DNA of 64,000 nucleotides from Anaerococcus vaginalis ATCC 51170 (GTDB lineage Bacteria; Bacillota; Clostridia; Tissierellales; Peptoniphilaceae): NCBI RefSeq assembly GCF_000163295.1, contig NZ_GG700527.1, positions 265,453 through 329,452 of the forward strand, read 5' to 3'. Of this stretch, positions 51,223-60,730 are shown in pieces. The notes under the pieces are model-generated. The model ran no database searches. It saw only the letters and a list, made by a program, of their open reading frames with translations, and had not been told where the DNA came from. The number at the start of each line of letters is the position of its first letter. The first letter of the stretch is position 1. Made by a program: the position numbers and the translations under genes.

Positions 51223-53273
51223 AAAAAATAACGAAATTTATTTCGCATCATCCTAGACTTGTTTTATTAATAATGACTTTATTATTAATACCTTCTTGGT
51301 TTGGATACAAGAATACTGGTGTAAATTATGATATTTTGTCATATTTGCCAGCTGACTTAGAATCAACTCAAGGGCAAGAAATTCTTGATAAAGATTTTAA
51401 AAATGCTGCCACGGGTATGCTTCTTTTGAAAGGCGATGATTATGATGCTGATAAACTTAAAAATGAAATTTTAAAGGTTGATGGTGTTGAAGATGTAATT
51501 TCAAAGTCATCAATTGTTGGAGATAGTATTCCAAATGAGTTTTTACCTGATGAGATAAAAGATATTTTTTATTCTAAGGATTGTACTTTGCTCATGGTTA
51601 AATTTAAAGAAAGCTCATCATCTTTTAGGACTATGAAAGCTATTGAAAATATTAAAAAAATAGAATCCAAGGAAAAATTTTTAAGTGGTATGAGTTCACT
51701 TGTAAAAGATACAAAAGATTTAATAGATCACGAAACGCCAATTTATGTTGCCTTGGCAGTAGCTTTGGCTTTGATTATTTTATCTCTTACAAATGAATCA
51801 ACTATCATACCATTTTTATTTATTTTGAATATTGGATATGCAATTTTATATAATTTTGGTACAAATTTATTTTTGGGAGAAATTTCTTATATAACAAAAG
51901 CTATTGCAGCTGTTTTACAACTTGCTGTAACCACAGACTATTCTATATTTTTATATCATAGATATGTTGAAGAAAAAAAGAGCAATGAAGATAAAAATGA
52001 CGCAATGGATATAGCTATTCAAAAAACTATATCATCAATTTTTGCATCATCGCTTACAACTTTTGCAGGATTTATTGTATTAATTATAATGCGTTTAGGA
52101 CTTGGAAAAGATATAGGCCTTGTTATGAGTAAGGGTGTTTTATTGGGACTAATTTCAACTGTTGTGGTTTTACCACCAATGATTTTGATTGTAGAAAAAA
52201 TAGTTGCAAGATTTAATCATAGAATATTTTTACCATCATTCGACAAGACATCAAATTTTGTACTAGGTCATAAAAATGGATTATTTATTGCATTTTTAAT
52301 TTTGTTTATTCCTGCTATATATGGAGCAAGAAACGCAGATCTTTATTACAATCTTGATAGGTCTTTGCCACAAGATTTGGATTCAATTGTTGCTTTAAAT
52401 AAAATGAAAAAAGATTTTAATATGGCTTCTACACATTTTGTAGTTGTTGATGATAAATTAAGCAAAAAAAATGTAAATGGACTTGTCGATGAATTAAAAG
52501 ATGTTGATGGAGTAAATAGTGTTTTAAGTTTAAATTCATTTACAGGACTTACTTTACCAGATAGCGTATTGCCAGATAAAATAAAAGATAATTTCAATAA
52601 AAATGGCTACCAAATGATTATGATAAATTCAAAATATCAAACAGCATCTGACAAGGTAAATAATCAAGTAGATAAAATAAATAAAATTGTAAAAGAACAT
52701 GATAAAAATGGATATTTAACAGGAGAAGCTGTTTTAACAAAAGACCTTACGATTTTATCAGATAGGGATTTTAAAATGGTAAATATTGCATCAATTATTA
52801 TAGTTTTTCTAATAATTGCCATAGTATTTAAGTCATTTGCTATTCCTGTGATTTTAATTGCAGTAATTGAGCTTGCTATTCAAATAAATATGGGAATTCC
52901 ATTTTATTTAGGTCAAACTATTCCTTTCGTAACATCAATAATTATCGGAGTAGTTCAATTAGGTTCAACCATAGATTATTCAATTCTTATGATGGATAGG
53001 TTTATTGGAGAATATAAAGAAACTAAAGATGTGGATATGTCTTTAAAATTGACAGTAAAAGAAACATCAAAATCAATTGTAACATCTGCTTTGTCATTTA
53101 TGGCAGCAACTGTTGGAGTTGGTTTATATTCAAAAATGGAAATTGTATCAACAATCTGTATGTTTTTGGCAAGAGGAGCAATAATAAGTATGCTTGCAAT
53201 AATATTATTCCTTCCAGCCATAATAAAAATAGCATTTCCATTTATTAAAAAGACAACAAAAGGATTAAATTAG
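51219..53273 (+). CDS. MMPL/RND-family transporter
   Basis: The protein has 684 residues. It has two repeats, each with one N-terminal membrane helix, an extracellular domain of about 130 residues and a block of five or six helices, giving about 12 membrane segments. The RND-type helix motifs are TTDYSIFLYHRY in the first half and GSTIDYSILMMDRF in the second, each with the conserved Asp-Tyr pair. Such proteins export lipids or amphiphiles using the proton gradient. It lies between tetR (four-base overlap) and a secreted heptad-repeat protein nine bases downstream, probably its partner. Confidence 0.9.
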   Translation: MKKITKFISHHPRLVLLIMTLLLIPSWFGYKNTGVNYDILSYLPADLESTQGQEILDKDFKNAATGMLLLKGDDYDADKLKNEILKVDGVEDVISKSSIVGDSIPNEFLPDEIKDIFYSKDCTLLMVKFKESSSSFRTMKAIENIKKIESKEKFLSGMSSLVKDTKDLIDHETPIYVALAVALALIILSLTNESTIIPFLFILNIGYAILYNFGTNLFLGEISYITKAIAAVLQLAVTTDYSIFLYHRYVEEKKSNEDKNDAMDIAIQKTISSIFASSLTTFAGFIVLIIMRLGLGKDIGLVMSKGVLLGLISTVVVLPPMILIVEKIVARFNHRIFLPSFDKTSNFVLGHKNGLFIAFLILFIPAIYGARNADLYYNLDRSLPQDLDSIVALNKMKKDFNMASTHFVVVDDKLSKKNVNGLVDELKDVDGVNSVLSLNSFTGLTLPDSVLPDKIKDNFNKNGYQMIMINSKYQTASDKVNNQVDKINKIVKEHDKNGYLTGEAVLTKDLTILSDRDFKMVNIASIIIVFLIIAIVFKSFAIPVILIAVIELAIQINMGIPFYLGQTIPFVTSIIIGVVQLGSTIDYSILMMDRFIGEYKETKDVDMSLKLTVKETSKSIVTSALSFMAATVGVGLYSKMEIVSTICMFLARGAIISMLAIILFLPAIIKIAFPFIKKTTKGLN

Positions 53274-53282
53274 GAGGAAAAT

Positions 53283-55589
53283 ATGAAAAATAAATTAATG
53301 AAAGGATTCTCATTAGTTCTAGCAAGTTCATTATTGATGACAAATGTGGCTTATGCCAAAGATTTAAACGTTAGAAAAAATGAGACTATATATGTTACAA
53401 AAGAAGCTGATAAAATAAAAGACAAAACTGGTTCAATTTGGATAAATTCAGATAATAATATAAAAGTAAAAGATAAAACCAATCTAAAAGAAATCAAAAA
53501 TTTAAAAACAGACAAAAAAGTAAATTTAGAAAATGGATATATTAATTGGAATGAAGACAGCAAAGATATTTACTATCAAGGAAAAACAAATGAAGATTTG
53601 CCAGTTGATATAAATGTAAAATATTTTTTAGATGGAAAGGAAATGACTTTTGATAAATTAAAAGGAAAATCTGGACATTTAAAAATCCAAATTGAAGCTG
53701 TAAACAAGAAAAAAACAAAGGCAAAAATTAATGGCAAAAATAAAGAGATTTATTCTCCATATCTTGCCCTTGCAGAAATGAATTTCAATTCAGATAAGGT
53801 AAAAAATCTTACAACAAATGATGGAAAACTTGTAAAAGATGGAAAAAATGAAATAGTAGCAGCGATTTTAACACCAGGGCTTAAAGAAAATTTCCAAGGA
53901 ATTATTGAGGCAGATAAACTTGATAATTTTAAAGATAAAATAGAAATGGAAATGGATGTTAAAGATTACGAACCAACAGAAGTATATGCGCTTATAACTA
54001 ATGAATTTTTCCAAGAAGATGCAAAACTTGATTCCTTAGATGAATTAAAAAATGGAATAAACGAATTAGAAGAAAATGCAGCAAAACTTGTTGATGGTTC
54101 AAACAAATTAGATGAAGGAAGTAAAAAATTAAATGATGGAATTGGAAAATTAAATGAGGGAGCAGAAAAATTATCTCAAGGCTCAAACAAAATAGTAAGC
54201 TCATTTGACCAATTATCAAGTGCTTTTTCAAGTTTGCCAGGAAAAATTCAAACAGTAAATTCAGCAGTAAACCAACTAAATAACGGAAGTTCAAAACTTT
54301 ATACAGGAGTTAACCAATATACCATGGCAGTTGGACAAATAAATAATAATATGGCAAAATTACAAGATGGATCAGTAAGTTTAAATAATGGTGCAAGCGA
54401 ATTAGACTCATCATTATTAAAATTAAATAAAGGAACAACAAGCCTAAGAAATAGTTTGTTACAAGCAACAAACGGAGAAGATATAGGAAAATTGACAGAT
54501 TCAATGAATCAATTGTCAAATGGACTTGAAGAATTGTCAAAAGGAATTAGTCCGCTTGCAGATAATATTGGACAATTGAGTGGGGGACTTTCAAAAATTG
54601 AAGAATCTTCAAAAACATTAAATCAAGGAATAAATAATTTAAATAACAGCGCTCAAAATGCACCAAGTATTGATTCATCTATTCAAAATATAAATGCTCA
54701 AGCAAGCTCAATTGACCAAGTTATAGCAAATTTACAAGCAAAAAATGAAGATGGCTCACTATCAGGAGAAATTGAAAATTTAAAAGCAGTAAAACAAGGA
54801 TTAAATAATGATGCAGCCTCATTAAGTGCAAATAATCAAGCAAATGCTGCTATAAAAGCTGGACTTGGACAAGTAGCAAAAGGCTCATCAGATCTTACAA
54901 CATCAATTGGACAAGTAAATAGTGGATTATCCCAAGTAAACACTAAATTAAATGATTCAAAAACAAAAATACAAACATCATCAGAAAAACTTGCACAAGG
55001 AAGTAAAAAAATAGGCGAAGCATTGTCAAAGAGCAATATTAAAAAATTACAAGATTCAGTAGTAATGCTTGATGAGTCAACAAAACAAATTAAAGCTGGA
55101 TCAGAAAAATTAAAAAATGGCACACAACAAAACCAAGATGGAGTTAATAAACTTTCTAATGCAATTAGCCAATTAGACTCAAATTCAGAAGAATTGAGAA
55201 ATGGATCAGCATCTCTTTCTAGTGGATTAAAACAATTCCAAGAAAGATCAAAAGCTCTTTCACAACTTGCAAATATAAATGAAACAGCAATAAATCCAAT
55301 GGCAAATGGGATCAAACAATTAGATAATGGAATTAATAAATTGAGTAATTCTACAGGTCAACTAAAAAGCGGAAGTGACGAATATGTTTCATCATTTGGA
55401 AAATTCAAAGAAGGACTTAGCGATTACAAGACAAAAGGAATAGATAAATTAGCTGATAAATCAGAAGATGTAACAGAAATCAGCGAAATTCTAGACCAAA
55501 TGTCAAAAATAGCAAAAGAAAATAAATCAATAACAGGAACAAGTGATAATTTCGAAACAAAATCAAGAATAATCGAAAAAATCAAATAA
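53283..55589 (+). CDS. secreted xxxLxxG heptad-repeat protein, transporter partner
   Basis: The protein has 768 residues. A signal peptide (about 1-25, ending AYAKD) and a beta-rich N-terminal domain (about 30-240) are followed by roughly 450 residues built on repeats such as KLDEGSKKLNDGIGKLNEGAEKLSQG, the xxxLxxG heptad found in YhgE/Pip-type and MMPL-linked proteins. Unlike YhgE/Pip it has no C-terminal membrane helices and ends in a polar tail (SRIIEKIK). AGGAGG precedes the ATG. Position directly after the MMPL gene suggests an extracellular adaptor forming a long coiled structure; this role is inferred. Confidence 0.82.
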   Translation: MKNKLMKGFSLVLASSLLMTNVAYAKDLNVRKNETIYVTKEADKIKDKTGSIWINSDNNIKVKDKTNLKEIKNLKTDKKVNLENGYINWNEDSKDIYYQGKTNEDLPVDINVKYFLDGKEMTFDKLKGKSGHLKIQIEAVNKKKTKAKINGKNKEIYSPYLALAEMNFNSDKVKNLTTNDGKLVKDGKNEIVAAILTPGLKENFQGIIEADKLDNFKDKIEMEMDVKDYEPTEVYALITNEFFQEDAKLDSLDELKNGINELEENAAKLVDGSNKLDEGSKKLNDGIGKLNEGAEKLSQGSNKIVSSFDQLSSAFSSLPGKIQTVNSAVNQLNNGSSKLYTGVNQYTMAVGQINNNMAKLQDGSVSLNNGASELDSSLLKLNKGTTSLRNSLLQATNGEDIGKLTDSMNQLSNGLEELSKGISPLADNIGQLSGGLSKIEESSKTLNQGINNLNNSAQNAPSIDSSIQNINAQASSIDQVIANLQAKNEDGSLSGEIENLKAVKQGLNNDAASLSANNQANAAIKAGLGQVAKGSSDLTTSIGQVNSGLSQVNTKLNDSKTKIQTSSEKLAQGSKKIGEALSKSNIKKLQDSVVMLDESTKQIKAGSEKLKNGTQQNQDGVNKLSNAISQLDSNSEELRNGSASLSSGLKQFQERSKALSQLANINETAINPMANGIKQLDNGINKLSNSTGQLKSGSDEYVSSFGKFKEGLSDYKTKGIDKLADKSEDVTEISEILDQMSKIAKENKSITGTSDNFETKSRIIEKIK

Positions 55590-55600
55590 AATATAAAAGA

Positions 55601-55641
55601 AAATCCGATTGCACAAAAAATAGCGAATCGGATTTTTTTAA
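55601..55641 (+). terminator. terminator of the TetR/MMPL operon
   Basis: AAATCCGATT (55601-55610) pairs perfectly with AATCGGATTT (55626-55635), then T. Confidence 0.9.
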
Positions 55642-55662
55642 AAATATCATTAAAAATTTCAA

Positions 55663-55738
55663 ATAAAAAAGACCTAGAGATGATGTAAAATTAAAAATTT
55701 AATTTGGATTTTAAGATTTCATCATAAGCTAGGTCTTA
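55663..55738 (-). terminator. terminator of the nfnAB operon (minus strand)
   Basis: AAGACCTAG (55669-55677) pairs with CTAGGTCTT (55729-55737), with an inner ATGATG/CATCAT pairing; read on the minus strand it is followed by a T-run. The loop is long (about 35 bases). Confidence 0.7.
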
Positions 55739-55741
55739 AAT

Positions 55742-57133
55742 TTATTTTGCTTTATTTTTTATATATTTATCAATATTTTCAGCAGCTTTTTTACCAGCTC
55801 CCATTGCAAGAATTACAGTTGCAGCACCGCTTACGGCATCTCCTCCTGCAAAAACTCCATCCTTACTTGTCATTGTAGAATCGTCAATTATAATTCCACC
55901 CCAAGATTCAGTATTTATATCATCATTTGTTTGTTTAATAAGTGGATTTGGAGATTGTCCTATTGAAACAATTACAGAATCAAAATCAACTTCTTCATAT
56001 TTTCCAGTCGGAACAGGACGTCTTCTTCCAGATTTATCTTCTTCTCCCAATTCCATCACTTCTAATTTAACTTTTTTAACCCAACCATTTTCTCCTTCAA
56101 TTTCTACAGGATTATGGAGGTTCATAAAGTTAATTCCTTCTTCTTTTGCGTGATGACTTTCTTCAGCTCTTGCTGGCATTTCTTCAAAACTTCTTCTATA
56201 AACAACAGTTACGTCAGCGCCCATTCTTTTTGCACTTCTTGCCGCATCCATTGCTACGTTTCCACCACCAACTACACAAACTTTTTTTCCTATATGAACT
56301 GGTGTATCATATTCTGGAAATTTATAAGCTTTCATCAAATTCATTCTTGTTAAAAATTCATTTGCTGAATAAACTCCATTTAAATTTTCTCCTTCAATTT
56401 CCAAGAATTTTGGAAGACCTGCTCCGGTTGAAACATAAACAGCTTCAAATCCTTCTTCAAATAATTCATTAATTGTTTTTGTTCTTCCAATAATTGTATT
56501 TCTTTGAAGTTTTACACCAAGACCAATTACATTTTTCAATTCTTTTTGAACCAAAGTTTTTGGCAACCTAAATTCTGGAATTCCATACATCAAAACTCCG
56601 CCTGCTGTGTGGAAAGCTTCAAACATTACAACTTTATAACCTAATTTTGCAAGATCAGCTGCACAAGAAAGTCCTGAAGGACCAGATCCAACAATGGCAA
56701 CTTTTTTATTTTGTCCTGTAACTTCTGTTGGTTTATTATATTCTTTATTCATGTGATAGTCTGCTACAAATCTTTCAAGACGACCAATTCCAACTGGCTC
56801 GCCATTTTTTCCTCTTGTACAAACTCCTTCACATTGATTTTCTTGTGGGCAAACTCTACCACAAATTGCTGGAAGGTTATTTGTTGATGAAATAATTTCG
56901 TAAGCTTTATCCAAATCTCCTTCAACTACTTGATGAATAAATTCTGGAATTCTTACAGAAACAGGACAGCCTCCCATACAAGGTTTATTTTTACATTGAA
57001 CACATCTAAGCGCTTCCTCTTGAGCCATTTTTAAATCATAACCAAGAGCTACTTCATCAAAATTTTTGTTTCTAACATTTGGATCTTGTTCAGGCATAGC
57101 TACCTTTTGTTTATTCATATTAAATTTTGCCAT
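55742..57133 (-). CDS. nfnB: NfnB-type NADPH-dependent oxidoreductase (GltD-like)
   Basis: The protein has 463 residues. The N-terminus holds ferredoxin-like 4Fe-4S cysteines (CVQCKNKPCMGGCP and CGRVCPQENQCEGVC); two nucleotide-binding folds follow (VAIVGSGPSGLSCA for FAD, VCVVGGGNVAMDAARSA for NADP). It is the size of stand-alone GltA/GltD-like subunits. Paired with an NfnA-like gene it should form the electron-bifurcating NADH-dependent ferredoxin:NADP+ oxidoreductase. The start codon region overlaps the preceding gene by 14 bases. A glutamate synthase small-subunit role is the alternative, but no large subunit is present. Confidence 0.9.
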   Translation of the reverse strand: MAKFNMNKQKVAMPEQDPNVRNKNFDEVALGYDLKMAQEEALRCVQCKNKPCMGGCPVSVRIPEFIHQVVEGDLDKAYEIISSTNNLPAICGRVCPQENQCEGVCTRGKNGEPVGIGRLERFVADYHMNKEYNKPTEVTGQNKKVAIVGSGPSGLSCAADLAKLGYKVVMFEAFHTAGGVLMYGIPEFRLPKTLVQKELKNVIGLGVKLQRNTIIGRTKTINELFEEGFEAVYVSTGAGLPKFLEIEGENLNGVYSANEFLTRMNLMKAYKFPEYDTPVHIGKKVCVVGGGNVAMDAARSAKRMGADVTVVYRRSFEEMPARAEESHHAKEEGINFMNLHNPVEIEGENGWVKKVKLEVMELGEEDKSGRRRPVPTGKYEEVDFDSVIVSIGQSPNPLIKQTNDDINTESWGGIIIDDSTMTSKDGVFAGGDAVSGAATVILAMGAGKKAAENIDKYIKNKAK

Positions 57134-57962
57134 TTCTCATATCTCCTGTTAGTCTACAAATGTGTTCTCTTTCTTCTTGTTGGTAATTTCTTCCTCTGTT
57201 CATGGCTTCATCAAAATCAACTTCAAAAGCATCAAAATCTGGACCATCAACACAAGCAAATTTCATTTCTCCACCAACAGTAACTCTACAACATCCGCAC
57301 ATACCTGTTCCATCAACCATAATTGAGTTTAAAGAAACAATAGTTGGTATGTCATATTCTTTTGTAACAAGGGCAGTATTTTTCATCATAATCATTGGAC
57401 CAATTGCCAAAACAAGATCATATTTTTTACCATTTTCAATATTTTCTTTTAAAACTTCAGTAACAAATCCTTGTTTGCCATAAGAACCATCGTCAGTTGT
57501 TATGTATAAATTGTCAGAAGCTTCTTTTAATTCATCTTCTAAAATTATTATGTCTTTATTTTTAAAGCCCATTATTACATCAGTGTGAGCTCCAATTTTA
57601 TGTAAATATTTTGCTTGAGGATAAGCAATAGCTGTTCCTAGACCTCCACCAATTACACAAACATTTTTTCCTTTATATTGGTCAAGTTCAGTTGGTTTTC
57701 CCAAAGGACCAACAAAATCCAAAAATCCATCGCCTGATTTTAATTCGTTCATTCTAATTGTTGTTCCTCCAACAATTTGAACAATTATTGTTACATTTTC
57801 ATCATCAGTTTCAGAAATTGTAAAAGGAACTCTTTCGCCTTTTTCATCTATCCTTAAAATTATAAATTGACCAGGTTTTGCTCTTTTTGCAATATCTGGA
57901 GAATTTACAACAAATTTAATGGTTGAGTCATTAAGATTTGTTTTTTCAATTATTCTTGCCAT
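57120..57962 (-). CDS. nfnA: NfnA-type FAD/NAD-binding subunit (SudB/PyrK-like)
   Basis: The protein has 280 residues. A ferredoxin-reductase-like FAD domain (GQFIILRIDEKGERVPFTISE) and an NAD-binding domain (VCVIGGGLGTAIAYPQAKYL) are followed by a 2Fe-2S site, MCGCCRVTVGGEMKFACVDGP, close to the C-terminus. This matches the sulfide dehydrogenase/NfnA family. AAGGAGG precedes the ATG on the minus strand. Together with NfnB it balances NADH, NADPH and ferredoxin, which fits a hydrogen-producing fermenter. Confidence 0.9.
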   Translation of the reverse strand: MARIIEKTNLNDSTIKFVVNSPDIAKRAKPGQFIILRIDEKGERVPFTISETDDENVTIIVQIVGGTTIRMNELKSGDGFLDFVGPLGKPTELDQYKGKNVCVIGGGLGTAIAYPQAKYLHKIGAHTDVIMGFKNKDIIILEDELKEASDNLYITTDDGSYGKQGFVTEVLKENIENGKKYDLVLAIGPMIMMKNTALVTKEYDIPTIVSLNSIMVDGTGMCGCCRVTVGGEMKFACVDGPDFDAFEVDFDEAMNRGRNYQQEEREHICRLTGDMRNGKI

Positions 57963-58035
57963 TATTCCTCCTTATGTGTCTTTATTAATATTCTAACAAT
58001 TAATCTAAAAAAATCAAGTGAATAAGTTTAAATTA

Positions 58036-58050
58036 ATAGTAGAATACTAT
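58036..58050 (+). promoter_or_regulatory. palindrome before the ABC exporter
   Basis: ATAGTAGAATACTAT is a perfect inverted repeat with 6-base arms in the short divergent region between nfnA and the exporter. It overlaps a second small palindrome, ACTATAGT. A repressor site is possible; no regulator gene is adjacent. Confidence 0.35.
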
Positions 58051-58079
58051 AGTATAAAAATATTAAATAAGGAGGAGAA

Positions 58080-59849
58080 ATGGAAAAAAGAACTTATTCT
58101 GATAAAGAATTGATTAAAAAATTTATTCCTTATTACAAGGATTACAAAAATATTTTGGCTATTGATTTATTTTCTGCATTTTTAACAACTGTCTGTGAAT
58201 TGATTTTACCAATTATTTTATCATCACTTACAGACCACGCATCAAATTCTAGCCTGACATATTCAATTATTTTAAAATTAACTTTAATATATACTCTTAC
58301 AAAACTTGTAGAAGTTTGCGGAAGATATTTTATGCAATCTTACGGCCACATAATGGGAGCTCACATTGAAAAAGATATGCGACGTGATATTTTCAAACAT
58401 TTTTTGACAATGTCAACAGCTTTTTTCAATGAAACAAAAATTGGGCAACTTATGAGTAGGATGACGACAGATTTATTTGATATTACAGAATTTTCTCATC
58501 ATTGCCCTGAAGAATTTTTTATCGGTTTTATAAAACTTACGATTTCTTTTGTAGTTTTGATGACTATAAATATTCCTTTGACTTTAGTTTTGTATATAAT
58601 AATTCCACTTATGGTTTATGCTGCAAGAATTAAAAGAAGAGCTTTTTCAAAATCTGTTAAAAGTGAGAAAAAACAAATTGGAGAAATTAATGCAAGCATT
58701 GAAGATTCTCTTTTGGGAATAGACGTTGTAAAATCTTTTGCAAATGAAAGTTTAGAAAAAGAAAAATTTAAAAAGGGAAACGACAAGTTTGTAGATATTA
58801 AAAAAGTAAAATATTACAATATGGCATCTTATAATATGATCAACCAATTATTTGCGGGAAGTATGTATGCGGTTTTAATTATTATTGGAGGAAATTTTGT
58901 AATAAAAAATTTGATGAGTCCAGGAGATCTTGTTGCTTTCGTTTTATATTTAAATACAATAATTGCAACTGTAAACAGGCTTGTAGAATTTACAGACCAA
59001 TATCAAAAAGGAATTACAGGAATTGAAAGATTTTATGAAGTGATTAATTTGAAATCTGATATTTTTGATAAAGAAAATGCGAAAGAACTTACAGATGTTA
59101 AGGGAGAAATTTCCTTTGACCACGCTTATTTTAAATATCCAGACCAAGATGAAAAAGATTCTTGGATTTTGGAAGATATTAATTTTAACATAAATGTTGG
59201 AGAAAATGTAGCTCTTGTTGGACCATCTGGATCAGGCAAGACCACTATTACAAAACTTATTCCAAGATTTTATGAAATTAATAAGGGAAAAATATTAATC
59301 GATGGCAAAAATATAAATGATTTAACTCTAGATTCCTTGAGAGATAATATTGGAATTGTCCAACAAGATGTGTATTTGTTTGGAGCTACAATCAAAGAAA
59401 ATATTTCTTATGGTAAAAAAGATGCCAGTGATGAAGAAATAATAAGAGCAAGTAAGCTTGCAGGAGCTTATGATTTTATTATGGAACTTTCCGATGGCTT
59501 TGACACTTATGTTGGAGAAAGAGGAGTAAAACTTTCTGGAGGGCAAAAACAAAGAATTTCTATTGCAAGAGTATTTTTGAAAAATCCACCAATTTTAATT
59601 TTGGATGAGGCGACTTCATCTTTGGATAATACAAGTGAGGCTATAGTTCAAGATTCTTTGGAAAAATTATCAAAGGGAAGAACAACTTTAACAATTGCCC
59701 ACAGGCTTTCTACAATTATTAATGCAGATTCAATTTTAGTTTTAACAGAAGATGGGATTGTTGAAAGAGGAAATCACAAAGACTTGCTTGATAAAAAAGG
59801 AATTTATTATAAGCTTTATAATTCTAATAATGAGGAGCTTTTTGGCTAG
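58080..59849 (+). CDS. ABC exporter, fused permease/ATPase (MsbA-like)
   Basis: The protein has 589 residues. Six membrane helices occupy about residues 20-320, with HIEKDMRRDIFKHFLTMSTAFFNETKIGQLMSRMTTD in the first coupling region. The ATPase has GPSGSGKTT (Walker A), IVQQDVYLF (Q-loop), KLSGGQKQRISIARVFL (signature), ILILDEATSSLD (Walker B) and IAHRLSTI (switch). It is a single half-transporter gene, so it probably forms a homodimer. Drug or lipid export is typical, but the substrate is not evident. AAGGAGGAG precedes the ATG. Confidence 0.92.
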   Translation: MEKRTYSDKELIKKFIPYYKDYKNILAIDLFSAFLTTVCELILPIILSSLTDHASNSSLTYSIILKLTLIYTLTKLVEVCGRYFMQSYGHIMGAHIEKDMRRDIFKHFLTMSTAFFNETKIGQLMSRMTTDLFDITEFSHHCPEEFFIGFIKLTISFVVLMTINIPLTLVLYIIIPLMVYAARIKRRAFSKSVKSEKKQIGEINASIEDSLLGIDVVKSFANESLEKEKFKKGNDKFVDIKKVKYYNMASYNMINQLFAGSMYAVLIIIGGNFVIKNLMSPGDLVAFVLYLNTIIATVNRLVEFTDQYQKGITGIERFYEVINLKSDIFDKENAKELTDVKGEISFDHAYFKYPDQDEKDSWILEDINFNINVGENVALVGPSGSGKTTITKLIPRFYEINKGKILIDGKNINDLTLDSLRDNIGIVQQDVYLFGATIKENISYGKKDASDEEIIRASKLAGAYDFIMELSDGFDTYVGERGVKLSGGQKQRISIARVFLKNPPILILDEATSSLDNTSEAIVQDSLEKLSKGRTTLTIAHRLSTIINADSILVLTEDGIVERGNHKDLLDKKGIYYKLYNSNNEELFG

Positions 59850-59878
59850 TAGACAGATAAAAATAACTTGGGTATAAT
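59850..59878 (+). promoter_or_regulatory. promoter of the J-domain protein gene
   Basis: TAGACA (59850-59855), 17-base spacer, TATAAT (59873-59878). The predicted start near 59885 lies after an in-frame TTG at 59868, which supports the GTG at 59901 as start codon. Confidence 0.75.
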
Positions 59879-59900
59879 CAAGATAGATTGGAGAAAAAAC

Positions 59901-60665
59901 GTGAAAAAAATATTTGGAAAATTTATCCATGGACTAGCAAGCGTATTAAATTCAATATTTAATTTTTTAATAAATATTTTAAATGCAATAGTTACAGTCT
60001 TTGAAGGTTTAAGCCAAGTTATAATGCTAATTGGATGTTCAGTAATATTTGTACTTCCTTTATTTTTTATAGCTATACCGCCTGAACTTTTTACTATTTT
60101 TTTGATAATAGCAGTAGTTCCATTTCTAGGAAAATCTTTCATTTCTCTTTTGAGATATGGAAATTATACTTTGATAGAATGGATGTACGATAAGGCTGAT
60201 ACTTTAATTTCTGGAAAGAAAAAAGGCTTTGATAATTTATCAGATTATGCAAAAAAATATAAGCTAGACCAAGAAAGAGAAAGAAGAAGACAAGCTGAAG
60301 AAGAAAGACAAAGAAGACAAGAAGAAATGAATCAAAGATTTGAAGAATTTTTTCAAGGCTTTAATTTTTCAGGATTTGATTTTGACGAAAGAAATTTTAA
60401 TGGAGGATACGATACAGGTTCTTATCAAAATGGTGGCTTTGTAAATGACCTTGGTTTTAAAGAAAAATACCAAAAAGCTTGTGATACTTTGGGAGTATCA
60501 TATACAAGCGACCAATATGAAATAAAACTTGCCTACAGAAAACTTGCAAAAAAATATCATCCAGACATAAGTCAAGATCCAAATGCAACAGAAAAATTTC
60601 AAAAAATAAATGATGCTTACGATTTTCTTTCATCAGATAATATAAATAAATACAAAAATATGTAA
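59901..60665 (+). CDS. membrane-anchored J-domain (DnaJ-like) protein
   Basis: It starts at a GTG with TTGGAGA upstream. The protein has 254 residues. The N-terminal 90 residues are hydrophobic, with two or three membrane segments (about 10-35 and 38-75); a charged Arg/Gln/Glu helix follows (ERERRRQAEEERQRRQEEMNQR), then a Gly/Phe/Asn-rich linker (SGFDFDERNFNGGYDTG). The last 70 residues are a J domain with the HPD motif in KKYHPDIS. HPD is needed to stimulate DnaK. It has neither zinc fingers nor a DnaJ substrate domain, so it is a class C protein acting at the membrane. Confidence 0.85.
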   Translation: MKKIFGKFIHGLASVLNSIFNFLINILNAIVTVFEGLSQVIMLIGCSVIFVLPLFFIAIPPELFTIFLIIAVVPFLGKSFISLLRYGNYTLIEWMYDKADTLISGKKKGFDNLSDYAKKYKLDQERERRRQAEEERQRRQEEMNQRFEEFFQGFNFSGFDFDERNFNGGYDTGSYQNGGFVNDLGFKEKYQKACDTLGVSYTSDQYEIKLAYRKLAKKYHPDISQDPNATEKFQKINDAYDFLSSDNINKYKNM

Positions 60666-60674
60666 AATTTTTTT

Positions 60675-60709
60675 AAGTAACTTTCCTTCAATTTTGGAAA
60701 GTTACTTTT
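60675..60709 (+). terminator. terminator after the J-domain gene
   Basis: AAGTAACTTTCC (60675-60686) pairs perfectly with GGAAAGTTACTT (60696-60707), followed by TT. Confidence 0.8.
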
Positions 60710-60730
60710 GCATTAAAAAAGGATAATAAA

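Noticed and set aside
55742-57133. Glutamate synthase small subunit
   Set aside because: No large subunit is nearby and the gene overlaps an NfnA-type partner, so NfnB is the better call.
59868-59900. Upstream TTG start for the J-domain gene
   Set aside because: It lies within the promoter, before the predicted transcription start, and has no ribosome-binding site; the GTG at 59901 has both.
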